Assembly (NCBI RefSeq): GCF_000224145.3
Contig: NC_020171.2
Coordinates: 431,251 to 495,250, forward strand
DNA: 64,000 nucleotides
Direction: 5' to 3'
Source: Ciona intestinalis
Lineage: Eukaryota > Chordata > Ascidiacea > Phlebobranchia > Cionidae
In this document: one piece after another, positions 1-12,100 of the stretch
Layout: each line of letters opens with the position of its first letter
Numbering within the stretch: position 1 is the first letter of the stretch
The notes under the pieces: generated by a model
Told to the model about the DNA's origin: nothing
Database searches by the model: none
What the model saw: the letters and a program-made list of their open reading frames with translations, nothing else
Position numbers and translations under genes: made by a program

Positions 1-625
1 GTGTCCCATCTTCTCCCACCCTACTATATTATGTGCTAGCTTACCCCAAAGTAGTATAAAAACCCAACTCAAAAAAAGGTAATATCAAACTGTGATTCTG
101 CCAATATACCATAAATACCATCTTATCATTACAGCACAGCCTACACAATTGTGTAGGTCATATTGACACTGTAACTTAATTAGTATCAACCTAAACACAC
201 ATAGACTCAGTATAACACAAGATTAATTGACTTACAGCGTAAAGTACGTCATAGTGACGCACCTATACAAGTGTAGTTGCCAGGTTACTGCCACTAAGTT
301 GGATTTAAAACCAAAAACTTAATTTATATTGATTAATTCTTATACAAAAATAAACCAATTTGATTGCATGTAAAAAATAGGCTTATTAAATTTTAAACAT
401 TGTTTAAAAAGACTTGATTGTTGTATACAAAATTAATGTAGATACAATTATTGGTATAATTAGGGAAAATGGGGCAACTCTGGTCTAAATCCCCTGCCAA
501 TTGTGGTATATAAAAATGCAGGCAATTTCGTCATATAAATATATATATACATATATACACATATATATATTATATCTGTATATATATTTAGACTGTTATA
601 TACATAATAATACTAACCAAAAAAA
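1..625. other. AT-rich DNA without recognised gene
   Basis: Begins with the right end of a MITE-A (1-28). The rest is AT-rich unique sequence with a TA-rich microsatellite at about 538-605. The plus-strand open frame from 501 is low complexity at its start and is not convincing. Confidence 0.6.
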
Positions 626-902
626 TCATAAAACAATAAATTTTAAAACAAACATTTTAAATATCTCATTGAAAACTGACACGAAGAGATTTATAAAAAA
701 GCATATTATTTGTCTCCCCGAAAAGCAAAGATCATTGAAACAACGAGAAATTTTCACCTGGGAATCGGGAGTTGATTCTTGGCTTATATCGGAAACATTT
801 GACGTGAACATGGTACGTCCGCAGAAAAGGAAGCGCTCGGTTGGTCTGTGGTTAGCTTCAGAGACATCAACGCTTACTACGTCGGAGTTGAACCTGTCAG
901 TT
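626..902 (-). CDS. Candidate last exon of the GPCR (cytoplasmic tail)
   Basis: A pyrimidine-containing acceptor (TATTTCCCACAG) precedes an open frame whose phase matches the donor at 6109-6108. The frame gives a Ser/Thr-rich polar tail of about 48 residues up to position 758, where a CAG/GTGAAA donor-like site lies. Without splicing it runs on to a stop at 626. Base composition at 759-902 is clearly richer in G+C than the flanks. Against it: the intron would be about 5.2 kb, and a stop codon lies two codons into that intron, so the receptor may simply end at 6105. Inferred from phase and composition only. Confidence 0.35.
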
Positions 903-949
903 CTGTGGGAAATATTTCGTGAATTTAAGGGCAAAGACGGCTAACATTT

Positions 950-1235
950 GGGTAACGCACATGCCTATAGCCCAGAGGTAATGGGTTCAAGGCACGTCAC
1001 TGCTACGATTGTGGGTGTATGTGTCCTTGGGCAAGACATTAATTGGCAATTGCTCCAACCCAGTGGTCACTAATGAGTTGTCTAAATTATCAGCCACACA
1101 TAAAAAAATACAAAAAAATAATCACCCACAAAGTAACATACTTGGTAACTTGTAAGCTGGCACAAGGTGTATAAAACAGAACACCAGTGTGATAACGACT
1201 GTCGTTTTCCGGCCACGCAAGAATAAAGTGAGTAA
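950..1235 (+). mobile_element. SINE-1, near full-length tRNA-derived SINE
   Basis: The best copy of the commonest SINE. It has a tRNA-like head with a B-box-like GGGTTCAAGGC, then a stretch shared by all copies (TGTCCTTGGGCAAGACA), a TGTCTAAATTATCAGCC segment, an A-rich linker, and a tail ending GGATAAAG-like before TTAC. Other copies below are named SINE-1 by this definition. Confidence 0.7.
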
Positions 1236-1440
1236 CTTTTATAACATTCGTATACAAGTTTTGTTTCTATTAGAAGTTTATTTTGGGATTAATTGAACAT
1301 AAATGGCTCGTTTGTCTGCTAGGTGTAGCGACCACGTTTATTTTCTTTCAATTAAATGTAAATATTTTTTAACTGTAAGCGTGTTTTACCAACTGTTGTT
1401 TTTTCGGTATATCCTGTCTTTTTTTGGTAACAAAACCCCA

Positions 1441-1695
1441 GCTCTTACCCTGCTTTTAGGTGTCTATACAAAGTAGTGCCAAAGTATATTGCATTCACCA
1501 CATTAATCAATGAGGTTCCCTATGTTTGACAACTATAGGTGTAACTGTATTTTAACAATGTTACTCCAGATTTTACCCTGCTGTTAGGTGTCTATTCAAA
1601 CAAGCAGAGCCAAAGTATATTGCATTCACCACATTAATCAATGAGGTTTCTTATGTTTTACCACCTTGAGTGTAACTGTATTTTAGCAATGTCAC
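1441..1695 (+). repeat. Sat-F, two tandem ~125-bp units
   Basis: Each unit starts near TACCCTGCTGTTAGGTGTC, passes AAGTATATTGCATTCACC and ends near TTTTAACAATGT. The same unit recurs at 5868-5985, 11665-11800, 25965-26180, 33830-34092, 36595-36710 and in part at 59515-59605. Confidence 0.7.
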
Positions 1696-1969
1696 CAAAA
1701 GTTTTATGCAAAATTTAATAAAATGCAATGCTTTATTTAAAATATACTGCCAAATTTTGGCAGCAACTGTGAGAATGAGTAAACCTATATATAGAAATGA
1801 GTAATGTTTGTGAACTAGGTAATAGCTGTCAAAAATTGGGGTGACATGTCATCCCAGACCCCCCTAATATTCCGCCTGTGACATGTACTGCTTTATTTTG
1901 GCACCCACTGTGAGAAAAGGAAAAATAAACATAGAAATGATGTAATGTCAACATTTTTTTGTTTCCCAA

Positions 1970-2240
1970 AAGCTTCTCAAAAAAAACAAACAATAACCTT
2001 AAATTGGTTGCCCCACTTTTTAGAGGTGTTTATATAAGTTAAAATTTTTCGGTATTTTTACAGCTAGTTTTACAAAGTGTCAAAAAACAATAACCTTTAA
2101 TTGGTTTCACAACTTTTCACATGTGTCCATACAAGTTAATTTATATTTGATTGACACTTCAGTTTTTTTGACAGCTAATTTTACAAATCCTCAAAAAAAC
2201 ACACTTTTCCCAGGTGTTTCCCAAAACAAAATCATATAAA
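1970..2240 (-). repeat. Sat-E units (~105 bp), diverged
   Basis: Units marked by AACCAATTCAAGGTTATTG in the opposite orientation (CAATAACCTTAAATTGGTT here). The larger array is at 7925-8510. Confidence 0.55.
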
Positions 2241-2517
2241 AACCAAACATCTGCTAATTTAAATCCATGTTTCAGGTTATGGGTTTACAGGTCACACATG
2301 TTTTAATTGAAATCATTGCTTCCCTATTAACCTTATAGTAAAGTAATACAGGAACTAATCTGTCAAAGTTTTCCTTGTTTAAAGTAAAATGTGGAGACCT
2401 AAGTTTTAGATTTAGGGGCAAGATATTTTGAATGACAACCAATTTAAGGAAATAATAATAAATTTTCTGATACGCATATTAAATATTACACTTGTTTTCT
2501 AAAATGTATTTAGGGTA

Positions 2518-2720
2518 TATAGTAGGGTGGGGAAAGATGGGACACCTTTTCACTCTATTTTTTCGCCCCATTTGGTAGTAAACAAAGAACATTTAAAGAA
2601 CTATAAAACTATATCCTTACGACTCTTACTCCCATAAATTATTGTTAATTGTTTAAAACAGGATCATGATATTTAAATATTATGTGTTTAAGGTGTCCTG
2701 TCTTCCCTCATCCTACTATA
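2518..2720. mobile_element. MITE-A, near full-length
   Basis: Reference description for the family: ~190 bp, AT-rich, ends are inverted repeats of about 27 bp starting TAGTAGGGTGGGG and reading AAGATGGGACACC inward. The body has GTTTACTACCAAATGGGAC near one end and TTAGCACATAATATCC near the other. Flanks are TA. No coding capacity; probably moved by a transposase encoded elsewhere. Confidence 0.8.
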
Positions 2721-2764
2721 CCTATTTATATACTTTTGCTGTCAGACATGAAAAATGAATGCAA

Positions 2765-2945
2765 CTTTTTTATCCTCGCGTGGCCGGAAAAGACAGTTGT
2801 TATAACACAGGTGTTCTGTTTCATACACCTCATGCTAGCTTACAAGTTACCACATATGTAACTTTGTGGGGATTATTTTATGTATGGCTGGCAATTTAGA
2901 CAACCCCTTAGTAACCACTGGGTTGAAGCAATTGAGCATTTCAGT
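2765..2945 (-). mobile_element. SINE-1, 3' part
   Basis: Tail to linker of a minus-strand copy, from TTATCCTCGCGTGGCCGG to the ACCACTGGGTTGAAGC segment; the tRNA head is absent. Confidence 0.6.
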
Positions 2946-3971
2946 GTCTTTTGACGTTCTTTTTTTTGTTTCGTTTTGTGTTTTAAAAAAATAGCATTTG
3001 ATTGCAAAATGGATTATTTAATTTACGATGCACAACATTGCACAGGCACTAGTCAATTTTTATTAATATTTAAATTTAATCTTTTTTTTCCCCTTAGTAC
3101 CCAAGGAAAACAATAGTGACATTTAATGGCAGTCCACAGGCCTATTCCAGATGTATATCGTCGTTGACATTTAAAACCACCTGCCTATTTGTATTCAAAG
3201 TTCAAGCCATTTTAATGCAGCTGAAATTAAGGGATTTTCTCTACCATAAAAGCAGCGCAATTTTTGCAGTGTTTTTTGGCCATTTTGCAAAATTTTGCTA
3301 AAAAACATTTTTTAAAAAATTACGCTAAATTAAAAATTGCCCATGTTTTGCAGGTGATTTCCCTATTTTGCAAAATTTTGCTAAAAAAATTCCCAAAAAA
3401 TTATGTTAAAAATATTGGGCAAACAGTTTTAGAATTTTGCAAAAATCGCGCTGGCCAACAGTTTATACTTGTTTATAAATTTGTTGAACATAACTGCCAA
3501 AGAAGCAGTTTTTAAATTCCAATAAACATTACTTAGTGCAAAATTTAAAATTTGTTTTTATACACCAAACTTGCTGAAAATTTTTGCATAAACTTTTTAA
3601 AAGCATTTCTCTACTGTTTGTTTACTTTACATGAAATTTGGGGGTGTGTCAAACTATAAACTGCCTTGGGCCACGATAAGAACTTTTTTCACGTAAAGTC
3701 GTCATTTTTCCAGACAACAATAATACTTTAGTTGCGAAATAAACACCCAAAATGACGCACATTGGCCATTATGATGTCATAGTGAAATTACAAGCGAAAT
3801 CCGAAAATTATCGCACAAGACAAATTAGTCATACCGCTGAGTAAATAATAGTAAAAACGACGCAAAGATTTGTAAATAGGACCACCCTATTCTTATGTAA
3901 ACAATGGTATAATATATGATGCTATCATAGATTACTCATATTATTACTCAGTTTCATTCATACAGATATTA

Positions 3972-4083
3972 GTACTGTGGGGTAAGATGGATACCATTAG
4001 CACATAATATCCCATATTTTTTGATGGGGTTTTTACCAATTAACAATGTCCGAGGACACGCTTATATAATTCTCTAAATCCTA
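3972..4083. mobile_element. MITE-A, left half
   Basis: Starts at AGTACTGTGGGG and breaks off after the central ACAATGTCCGAGGA-like segment. Confidence 0.55.
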
Positions 4084-4197
4084 TAAACAATATTTATAGA
4101 AAAACACTATTGAAAAGGAAAAATAAAATGAAAACATGAACTTACTCTAACCTATTTACTATAATTCAAATTTTAAACCATTTATAATATATATTAT

Positions 4198-4386
4198 ATA
4201 TTAGGGTGGGGGGGAAAATGGGAAACCGTTTCATTCTATTTTCTCGTCTCATTTGGTAGTAAATAAAGAAAATTCAAGAAATTATAAAACCGTATCCTCA
4301 CGACTCTCATAGACTGTTGTTAATTGTTTAAAACAGGATCAGGATATTTGGATATTATGTGCTATAGGTGCCCCTTCTACTAAATA
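4198..4386. mobile_element. MITE-A, near full-length
   Basis: Left end has a longer G run than usual; right end is shortened to CCCCTTCTACTA. Inserted close to the half copy at 3972. Confidence 0.65.
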
Positions 4387-4599
4387 TATAAATGTATAAT
4401 ACATAGAACTGTATAAGTTTCTCTAATACCCCTTAAAAGACGTTGGCACACCATATGCGCTACTGCAGTTTAGAAACCACATGATTAAATCCCATGAATA
4501 AATCATATGATAGCAATCGTGATCTAACATCTTCGAAAATCAATATTTTTATAAGACCAAGGCCAGAACATTTATTTGGGTTTGAAATCAATAGATTAA

Positions 4600-5040
4600 A
4601 TTTTATTATTTTTTAAATGTCAAGTAAATTTACAAAATAAATTTTATGTTGATTTTTTAAATGGCAATTGCTCTAACCCAGTGGTCACTTTTGAGTTAGG
4701 ATTATAAATTAATAGATTAATTTTAATTTTTCCATAAATTTTACGGAACAAAATTTTATAACAATTGCTCTAACCCAGTGGTCACTTTTGAGTTAGGATT
4801 TTAAATTAATAGATTAATTTTAATTTTCGCATAAATTTTACGGAACAAAATTTTATAACAATTGCTTCAACCCAGTGGTCACTTTTGGCTTGTCAGAATT
4901 GTCAGCAATACAGAAAAAATATTGACCATAAAGTTACTTATGTGGTAACTTGTAAGCGAGTACCAGTTTCATAAAACAGAACACCCCTGTTAGAACGACT
5001 GTTATTGCCTACCACGCAAAGATAAATAAGTTACATTCAT
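4600..5040 (+). mobile_element. SINE-1 with a tandemly triplicated segment
   Basis: The segment CAATTGCTCTAACCCAGTGG followed by ~70 bp AT-rich DNA occurs at about 4663, 4756 and 4857, the last continuing into a SINE-1 tail that ends near 5040. Local amplification of one SINE segment. Confidence 0.55.
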
Positions 5041-5143
5041 TCAATTATGTTTTGTATATATCATAGCCATAAAACATATGCATTACTACTGTTAGTCTGT
5101 TACTGTATATGATTTTAAATGTAAAACACAATGTAATAAAGTC

Positions 5144-5298
5144 CATAGGCGTCAAACTTTTCAAAATGCAGGGGAGGCAGGGATAGTTAGACGTGCATTG
5201 TTTTAAAACAAATTTGATGTAACTGTTTACTGATTAATGCAGTGTGGAAAGTTTTAGAGTAGCCCGCCTACCCTGCCACCCCAGGTTTGGTGCCTATG
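5144..5298. mobile_element. MITE-G (~155 bp, GGCGCC ends)
   Basis: Family with inverted ends reading ATAGGCGCCAAAC, and an inner pair of subterminal blocks CTACCCTGCCACCCCAGG and CAGGGGAGGCAGG. Other copies: 38080-38227, 48475-48630, 51592-51747, 53873-54036, fragment 27626-27681. Confidence 0.65.
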
Positions 5299-5867
5299 GC
5301 AACATACATGGTTACACCTTATACTCATGTCAAACTAATTTTTTTGACTTGAGAAAAAGGGATGCTGACCCCCTGAGAAAAAGAGATGCTGCAAAACAAG
5401 TTACATGCAAATTATCAGTGCTGCCCAATAAAATGTTCCCTACACTGAACAGATACGGCGAAAAATGAAAAGGAAACACTGAAATAAATAATTAATGCTT
5501 ACGGGTGGATTAGCTCGAATTTGAAATTATTTTCGGACTCCTGGATTTTTGAGACTTTTTCAATGAATAATTAAACTAATACTTCACCATTAAACAAGTC
5601 AACCTCAAAGCAACAAGCATTAAAATTTAATGTTGACAAAAATAAGCTCAGGAAATTAGGATTTATTTAATGCTAAACATAAACAAGTTGAAAGAACTTA
5701 ATTTTATAGGTTTTTGATTTTATGATGTAATCTTCTCAATTAAAATGGGGTAAAAAATTAATAATTTCCAACAAAATTTTAATTTAGTTTTAGAACCCAA
5801 CACCTTTTTATTAATTGTTCTATTTTTTGTAAATTTTCTTTAAAAATAATAAAATTTAAACATATTT

Positions 5868-5985
5868 ACCCTGCTGTTAGTTGTCCATATAAACAAGCAG
5901 AGCTAAAATATGTTGCATTCGCCACATTAATCAATGAGGTTCCCTATGTTTGATAACTATGAGTGTAATTTAATAATGCTACCAG
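5868..5985 (+). repeat. Sat-F, single unit
   Basis: Starts TACCCTGCTGTTAGTTGTCC; lies in the presumed long last intron of the GPCR. Confidence 0.6.
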
Positions 5986-6108
5986 ACCAAAATTTGACTC
6001 TTAAAATGTAACCACTAAGAAAATGTAACCAATAAAATGTGACCACCCTAAGTCCCAAAACAGAATAAACTAAACCCCAGCCCCAAAAAATCCCCCCAAA
6101 TCACTTAC

Positions 6109-9100
6109 GTTTTCTTCCCAATCCTGGAAGATCTGCTCTCGATCCCGGGATGTTTTGGAGGGGAGAAAAAACACCAGAACCTCCTCTGGAGCGAGACACG
6201 GATCGCCGTTATCCTCCATATATAAAGCACAGGATTTGCGAGTGAGTTTAACGTGGCAATTACGACAATGTAGAACGTGTAATCCACAANNNNNNNNNNN
6301 NNNNNNNNNNNNNNNNNNNNNNNNNNNNNNNNNNNNNNNNNNNNNNNNNNNNNNNNNNNNNNNNNNNNNNNNNNNNNNNNNNNNNNNNNNNNNNNNNNNN
6401 NNNNNNNNNNNNNNNNNNNNNNNNNNNNNNNNNNNNNNNNNNNNNNNNNNNNNAAAAAAAAATCCAAAAAAAAATAATCACCCACAAAGTAACATACTTG
6501 GTAACTCGTAAGCTGGCCAAGGTGCACACCCGTGTTATAACGACTGTCGTTTTCCGGCCACGCGAGGATAAAGTAAGTTACATTCAACTTATTTGTATTC
6601 AGTTTTTATGTATGGGGGAAATTTTGACAACCCATAACGAACCACTGGGTTTGAGCAATGTTTGTAAAGTGTATTGCACAAGGAACATACGCCCACAATG
6701 ATGGCAGCATTGAGCCTTGAACCCATATCCTTTGGTCTGACATCGCTAGCAATTAAATCACATATTTTCTGCTCATGTTTTGAACAAATAACACGTTTTT
6801 TACAGCTGTGAGGATACAGTTATGTATAATTCTGTATATATGTTTTTTTTAATACCAAATGGGACGAGAAATGGGAATGAAAAGATGTCTAATCTTACCC
6901 CACCCTACTATTTATCAAATTAGTGCTGTTTTGTGTATATGGTGAATATATAAAAATGGAAGTTTTTTTAATAACAGTGGAAATATATAACATAGTAGGG
7001 GGGGAAAGATGGGACACATTTAGCACATAATTCCCAAAACTGATCGTGTTTAAACAATCAACAACTGACTTAGGGAGTCGTGAGGATACAGTTTTATAAT
7101 TCTAGAAATGTTCTTTGTATACTACCAAATGGGACGAGAAAATAGGATGAACAGGTGTCCTACCTTCCTCCACCTTACTATATATACAATATATTATAGC
7201 CACAATAGCATAGGCCTACTTATTTTAGTTCCAGTGAACAAAAAAAACTAAGGGAATTGTATTGTAGAAACGTGCTGAATAGGTATTATTTGGTAATGTT
7301 ACTGTTACTACTGTATATATCTGTCAGCAAAATGTTCAAAAATGCTGAATACGACATTTGTATGGTACAGTGTGAGCTGTACTGGCAGTTTAATTGAAAA
7401 TATGCAAGCATAGTATATTGTAATTCAAAGTACAACAGATTTGGTAAACAATTAACATTGGTCTATGGGAGTTGTGAGGATATAGTTTGACAATTCTTTG
7501 AATGTTCTTTGTTTACTACCAAATGGGTCGAGAAAATGGAGTTAAAAAGTGTCCCATCTTCCCCCGACCTACTGTATTACAATTTACAGAAATACTCAAA
7601 ATGTGTTCTGGAATTTTTTTCTAATAATTTTACAATTTATTTTAAGAAAAATCTTACACAAAATTTATGTCAAAACTTAAATTTTATCAGTATCAAAAAC
7701 GACAGCTATTAGAAATTCCGATTAAATTAAATTTTTTTTTCTGATTTAAAATTCGAATTTTCAATCAAAATAGCAACACAAAAAGTTATAAGACGTACTG
7801 CCATTAAAAAGTCAATATTCGTTATTATAAAGTGAACAAATGAAGTAAAAATGACGGACCAGCGTAATGGAAATGAATAATTAAATAAAATATGCAGAAA
7901 ATTCATTTAAAAGGGTTTTAGTTTTTAAAACTGCCCGTCAAAAATAATAAAATCCTGAAGTGTCAGTAAAATATAAGACATGTGAAAAGTGGTGCAGCCA
8001 ATTCAAGGTTATTGTTTTGTTAATACTTTCAAAAACTACTTGTTAAAAATGTACTAAAAAACTGCCCATCAAAAATACTGAAATGTCAGTCAAATACTTA
8101 ACTTATATAAACACCTTTAAAAAGTTGAGCAACCAATTCAAGGTTATTGTTTGTTGATACTTTATAAAAATACCTGTTAAAAATATACTAAAAAACTGCC
8201 CAACAAAAATACTGAAATGTCAGTCAAATAAACACCTTTAAAAAGTTGTGCAACCAATTCAAGGTGATTGTTTGTTGATACTTTAAAAAAATACCTGTTA
8301 AAAATAAACTAAAAAACTGCTCAACAAAAATACTGAAATGTCAGTCAAATAAACACCTTTAAAAAGTTGTGCAACCAATTCAAAGTTATAGTCTTGTTAA
8401 CACTTTGTAAAACTAACAAAATCACTCCAAAAAATGCCTGGTGAAAATACTAAGAAATCGGTCGAATACAACTTAACTTATATAAACACCAGTAAAAAAT
8501 GGCCCAAACTTTTACAAAAGTTAAAAATTTAATCCCTATTTTTTTAAAAACTTACGATTATTAAAATAACTCCACTCGGTGTGATTGTTACAATAAGAAC
8601 GACCATAATCACCACTAGAGTGTGTATGAGACGTATATCTCTCGTACGAAGTTTTTGACGCAAAACTTGAGTACTTCTCCTTGCCTGGAATAATTCAAGT
8701 CGTTGTTTAATTGAAACTTTTTTATTTAAACAATAAATAAATTATCAAAAAAAATTTTATAGTAGGGTGGGAAAGATGGGACACGTTTTCGTTTTATTTT
8801 CTCGTCCCATTTGGCTGTAAACAAAGAACATTCAAATAATTATAAAATTGCATTTGTACGACTCTCATTGACCGTTGTTAATTGTTTAAAACACGATCAG
8901 GATATCTTGATTTGATGTGCTAAAGGTGTTCCGTCTTCCCCCACAGTAATATATAGGTTATTTTGTTATTATGAAAATAACAGAATGTTAAAACTGTTTT
9001 GCTTTATTGTAAAAAATTGTTATTATAAAAAAAAAACATGCAACGAATGCATTAAATAAAGCAACGGCATTAGATATGTCTTACCTTAATAAATATAAGA

Positions 9101-12100
9101 CTGTAAATTAGGATTGGCCAAGGCATTATTAGGAATAAATACATCGCCACTGCTAAGACATAGTTCTTTGTGTAGGGCGGTATAATTTGCGAGCATATTG
9201 TCACTGGTTTGCACTCCATGTATTTTCCTTCAATGCATCTGTATGGGAATATATAGTAGGTTGAAGTTGGGGTAAGGTGGTACAGGGTTGGGGCAAGATG
9301 GTATAGAGTAGTGGGGTAAAATGGGACGTGGTGGTGGGGTAAAATGGTACAAAACGATAGGGTAAGATGGTTTGCAGTAATGGGGTAAGATGGCTCATAG
9401 AATTGGGGTAAAATGGTTAATGTTTTTATTTTTTATCATTTCATTTGGTAGTAAACAAAGATTTTTTACAGAATTATATAACCGTGTCCTTACAACTCTA
9501 AAAGAGAGTTTTTATTTGTTTAAAACACTTTTAGAAAATATAAACAATTAACAATGGTCTTTTTTACTTCCAGGGCACGGTTTTATAATTCTATATTTTT
9601 GTTTACTACCAAATGTGACAAGAAAATGGGACGAAAAAGTGTGCTATCTTCCCCCACCCTACTATATACCAAATTGGTTAAAAACACAAACAGTTAGTTA
9701 GTAAAAAAGTTTCCAATTATCAATGTAACTTTACCTGCATGTATCTTTGCAAGAAAGATTTAGTGAGATTGGGATTACCAAGAAACCAAGCAAAGGAATC
9801 AGCCATGATAAGAATATGGATAAACCGACAGTGAATTGGTTGAAGTATAACTTATGCAAAGCTTTGTGAACAACCTGCATATACCTATGGGAAAGGTGCA
9901 GTTTTAGTGTATTGTAGTTTAGTATTTAGATTTTTATATCTCATAGAATAAACTGGGACCAATAAGCCTACATCCCAGGTCTCAGGTGTGCTTCACTGAA
10001 GACCTCACCCTCATAGAATAGAATAGACTGGGACCAATAAGCCTACATTCCAGGTCTCAGGTGTGCCTCAGTTAAGACCTCACCCTTATAGAAAAGAATA
10101 GACTGGGAGTCTGGGACCAATTAGTACTGAGATTTTTATATCTCAAAGAATAAACTGGGACTAATAAGCCTAAATCCCAGGTCTCAGGTGTGCCTCACTA
10201 AAAACCTCACCCTTGAACAAAAAAACAAGACTAGAACCAAAAAAAACTTTTTTGACTATACTATTTCATATTTCAAAAAATGTGGTCAACACTGAAAAAA
10301 TAAAATTGGAAACACTGGCATATTTTGAGACATCAGATAAGGTTAAGAACAGATTGTTTATTTAATGTGTTTCCTGTATTACAGGTCAATTGTTACCAAA
10401 CAGAAAGCAATATGACATCACAGACAATTGTAGATAATCCTTATTATATATCCTGTCTGGATTTTAAGATATCCGTGTGAATTTAGCCGGTATGAATAGA
10501 AATAATATAATTTCAAAATTTTAATGTGATTTTTATCGGAAAACGCTTAACGCGTTTAGTATTTGATCGGCAAATATTGGTTTTCGTAGTTGTTTATATT
10601 GAGTAATAGGATTGTGATGTCATAGAGAGGGTCGTGACACTTTGATTGACGGTAAAGCAGAATTATGAGTCATTAAACTCTATTGTTAAGGGGAAAAACC
10701 GTATTTGCACACCGTCGAGAAATTATGAAATATTTTTTTTATCCTGAGTCATATCTCGCTATTCAATAGCTTTGCCTGCTTGACAGTGGGCATGGGGTAT
10801 GGGAAATGTGGAAATAGACAGGATATGACTCTGTTACACGTCAACAGCGTAATATTAAAGAAACATTAGGCTGTTGAATCTAATGCTGTCAGCATTTTCA
10901 ATTTTGTCAAAGCAGACTAATCACTGTATGTTATGACATAATATTGCTGAAGTCAGTAATTACGAAACCCCCAAATTTGTGGGTTAATGGGGTAATAATT
11001 ACCCTAACAAGATACTCTTTTTTTTCATACACCTCATGCCCGCTTACGAGTGTAACTTTGTTGGTTATTTTTTATTTTTTAAAACTATGAGTGACAACTT
11101 AAACAAGTGACACCGAGTTGGAGCAACCTCTTGCCCAAGGACACATACGCTTACAATGGTAGCAGCATCAAGCCTTGAACCTTTGGGCTAAAGACAAGCA
11201 CACACCAGAGAATAAGTTCAAAAAAGGGGTAAAAATTATACAATGAACATTAAATTACCTGTCTATTGCAAGTAACAGAATACCAAACACAGAACAGCAT
11301 GCACTGGTTACCCAAATACCAAATAAGAATGATAAACTTGTTAATGTGTTGTTAATGTTGAAAATGCCGGCCAGGCAGTAATTCCACAACAACATTAAAC
11401 CTAAAAAAAACAATAATTACAAAAAGTTAATAGTTATAGCTTAATAATAACAATTTTATAGAGATATTCATATATTAAATTAGTTTTACAGTTTTTCCGG
11501 TGGTTCATATTAAAATTTTTTTTCTAATTTAATTGAGACCTTGTTATTTTTAATTTGTAGCGTTAAACTACTAGCTGTAAACATAGGTGTAAATTTTAGG
11601 GTATGGGGTAAAATTGCACATTATATAATTTATAGACCTACACAGTTTAAAGCCTTAAAACAGCTTTACCCTGCTGTTAGGTGGCTATACAAACAAGCAG
11701 AGCTAATGTATATTGCATTCACCAAATTAAACAATGAAGTTTACTATGTTTGATGACGAGTGTAAACTAGGTTTTAGCAATGTCACTTGTCACTCAAGAT
11801 TTTGTTTAAAAAAAACTTTTTAGCTATGGCTTTAAAAATTAGGTTTTAATGTACAGACTCAAATACAAAACCTATATATGTTGTAGTACTGTGGGGGAAG
11901 ATAGGACACTTTAGCACATAATATCTACATATCCTAATCGTGTTTTAAACAGTTAATAACAGTCTATGGGAGTTGTGAGGATACGGTTTTATAATTCTTT
12001 GAATGTTCTTTGTTTACTACTAAATAGAACAAGAAAATAGAAGGAAAAATTATCTCATTACCCCCACCCTACTATAATGTATATAAAGTTTAATATAAAA

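Noticed and set aside
501..944. 147-codon plus-strand open frame
   Set aside because: First half is TA microsatellite; the coding-like part has better splice and phase support on the minus strand.
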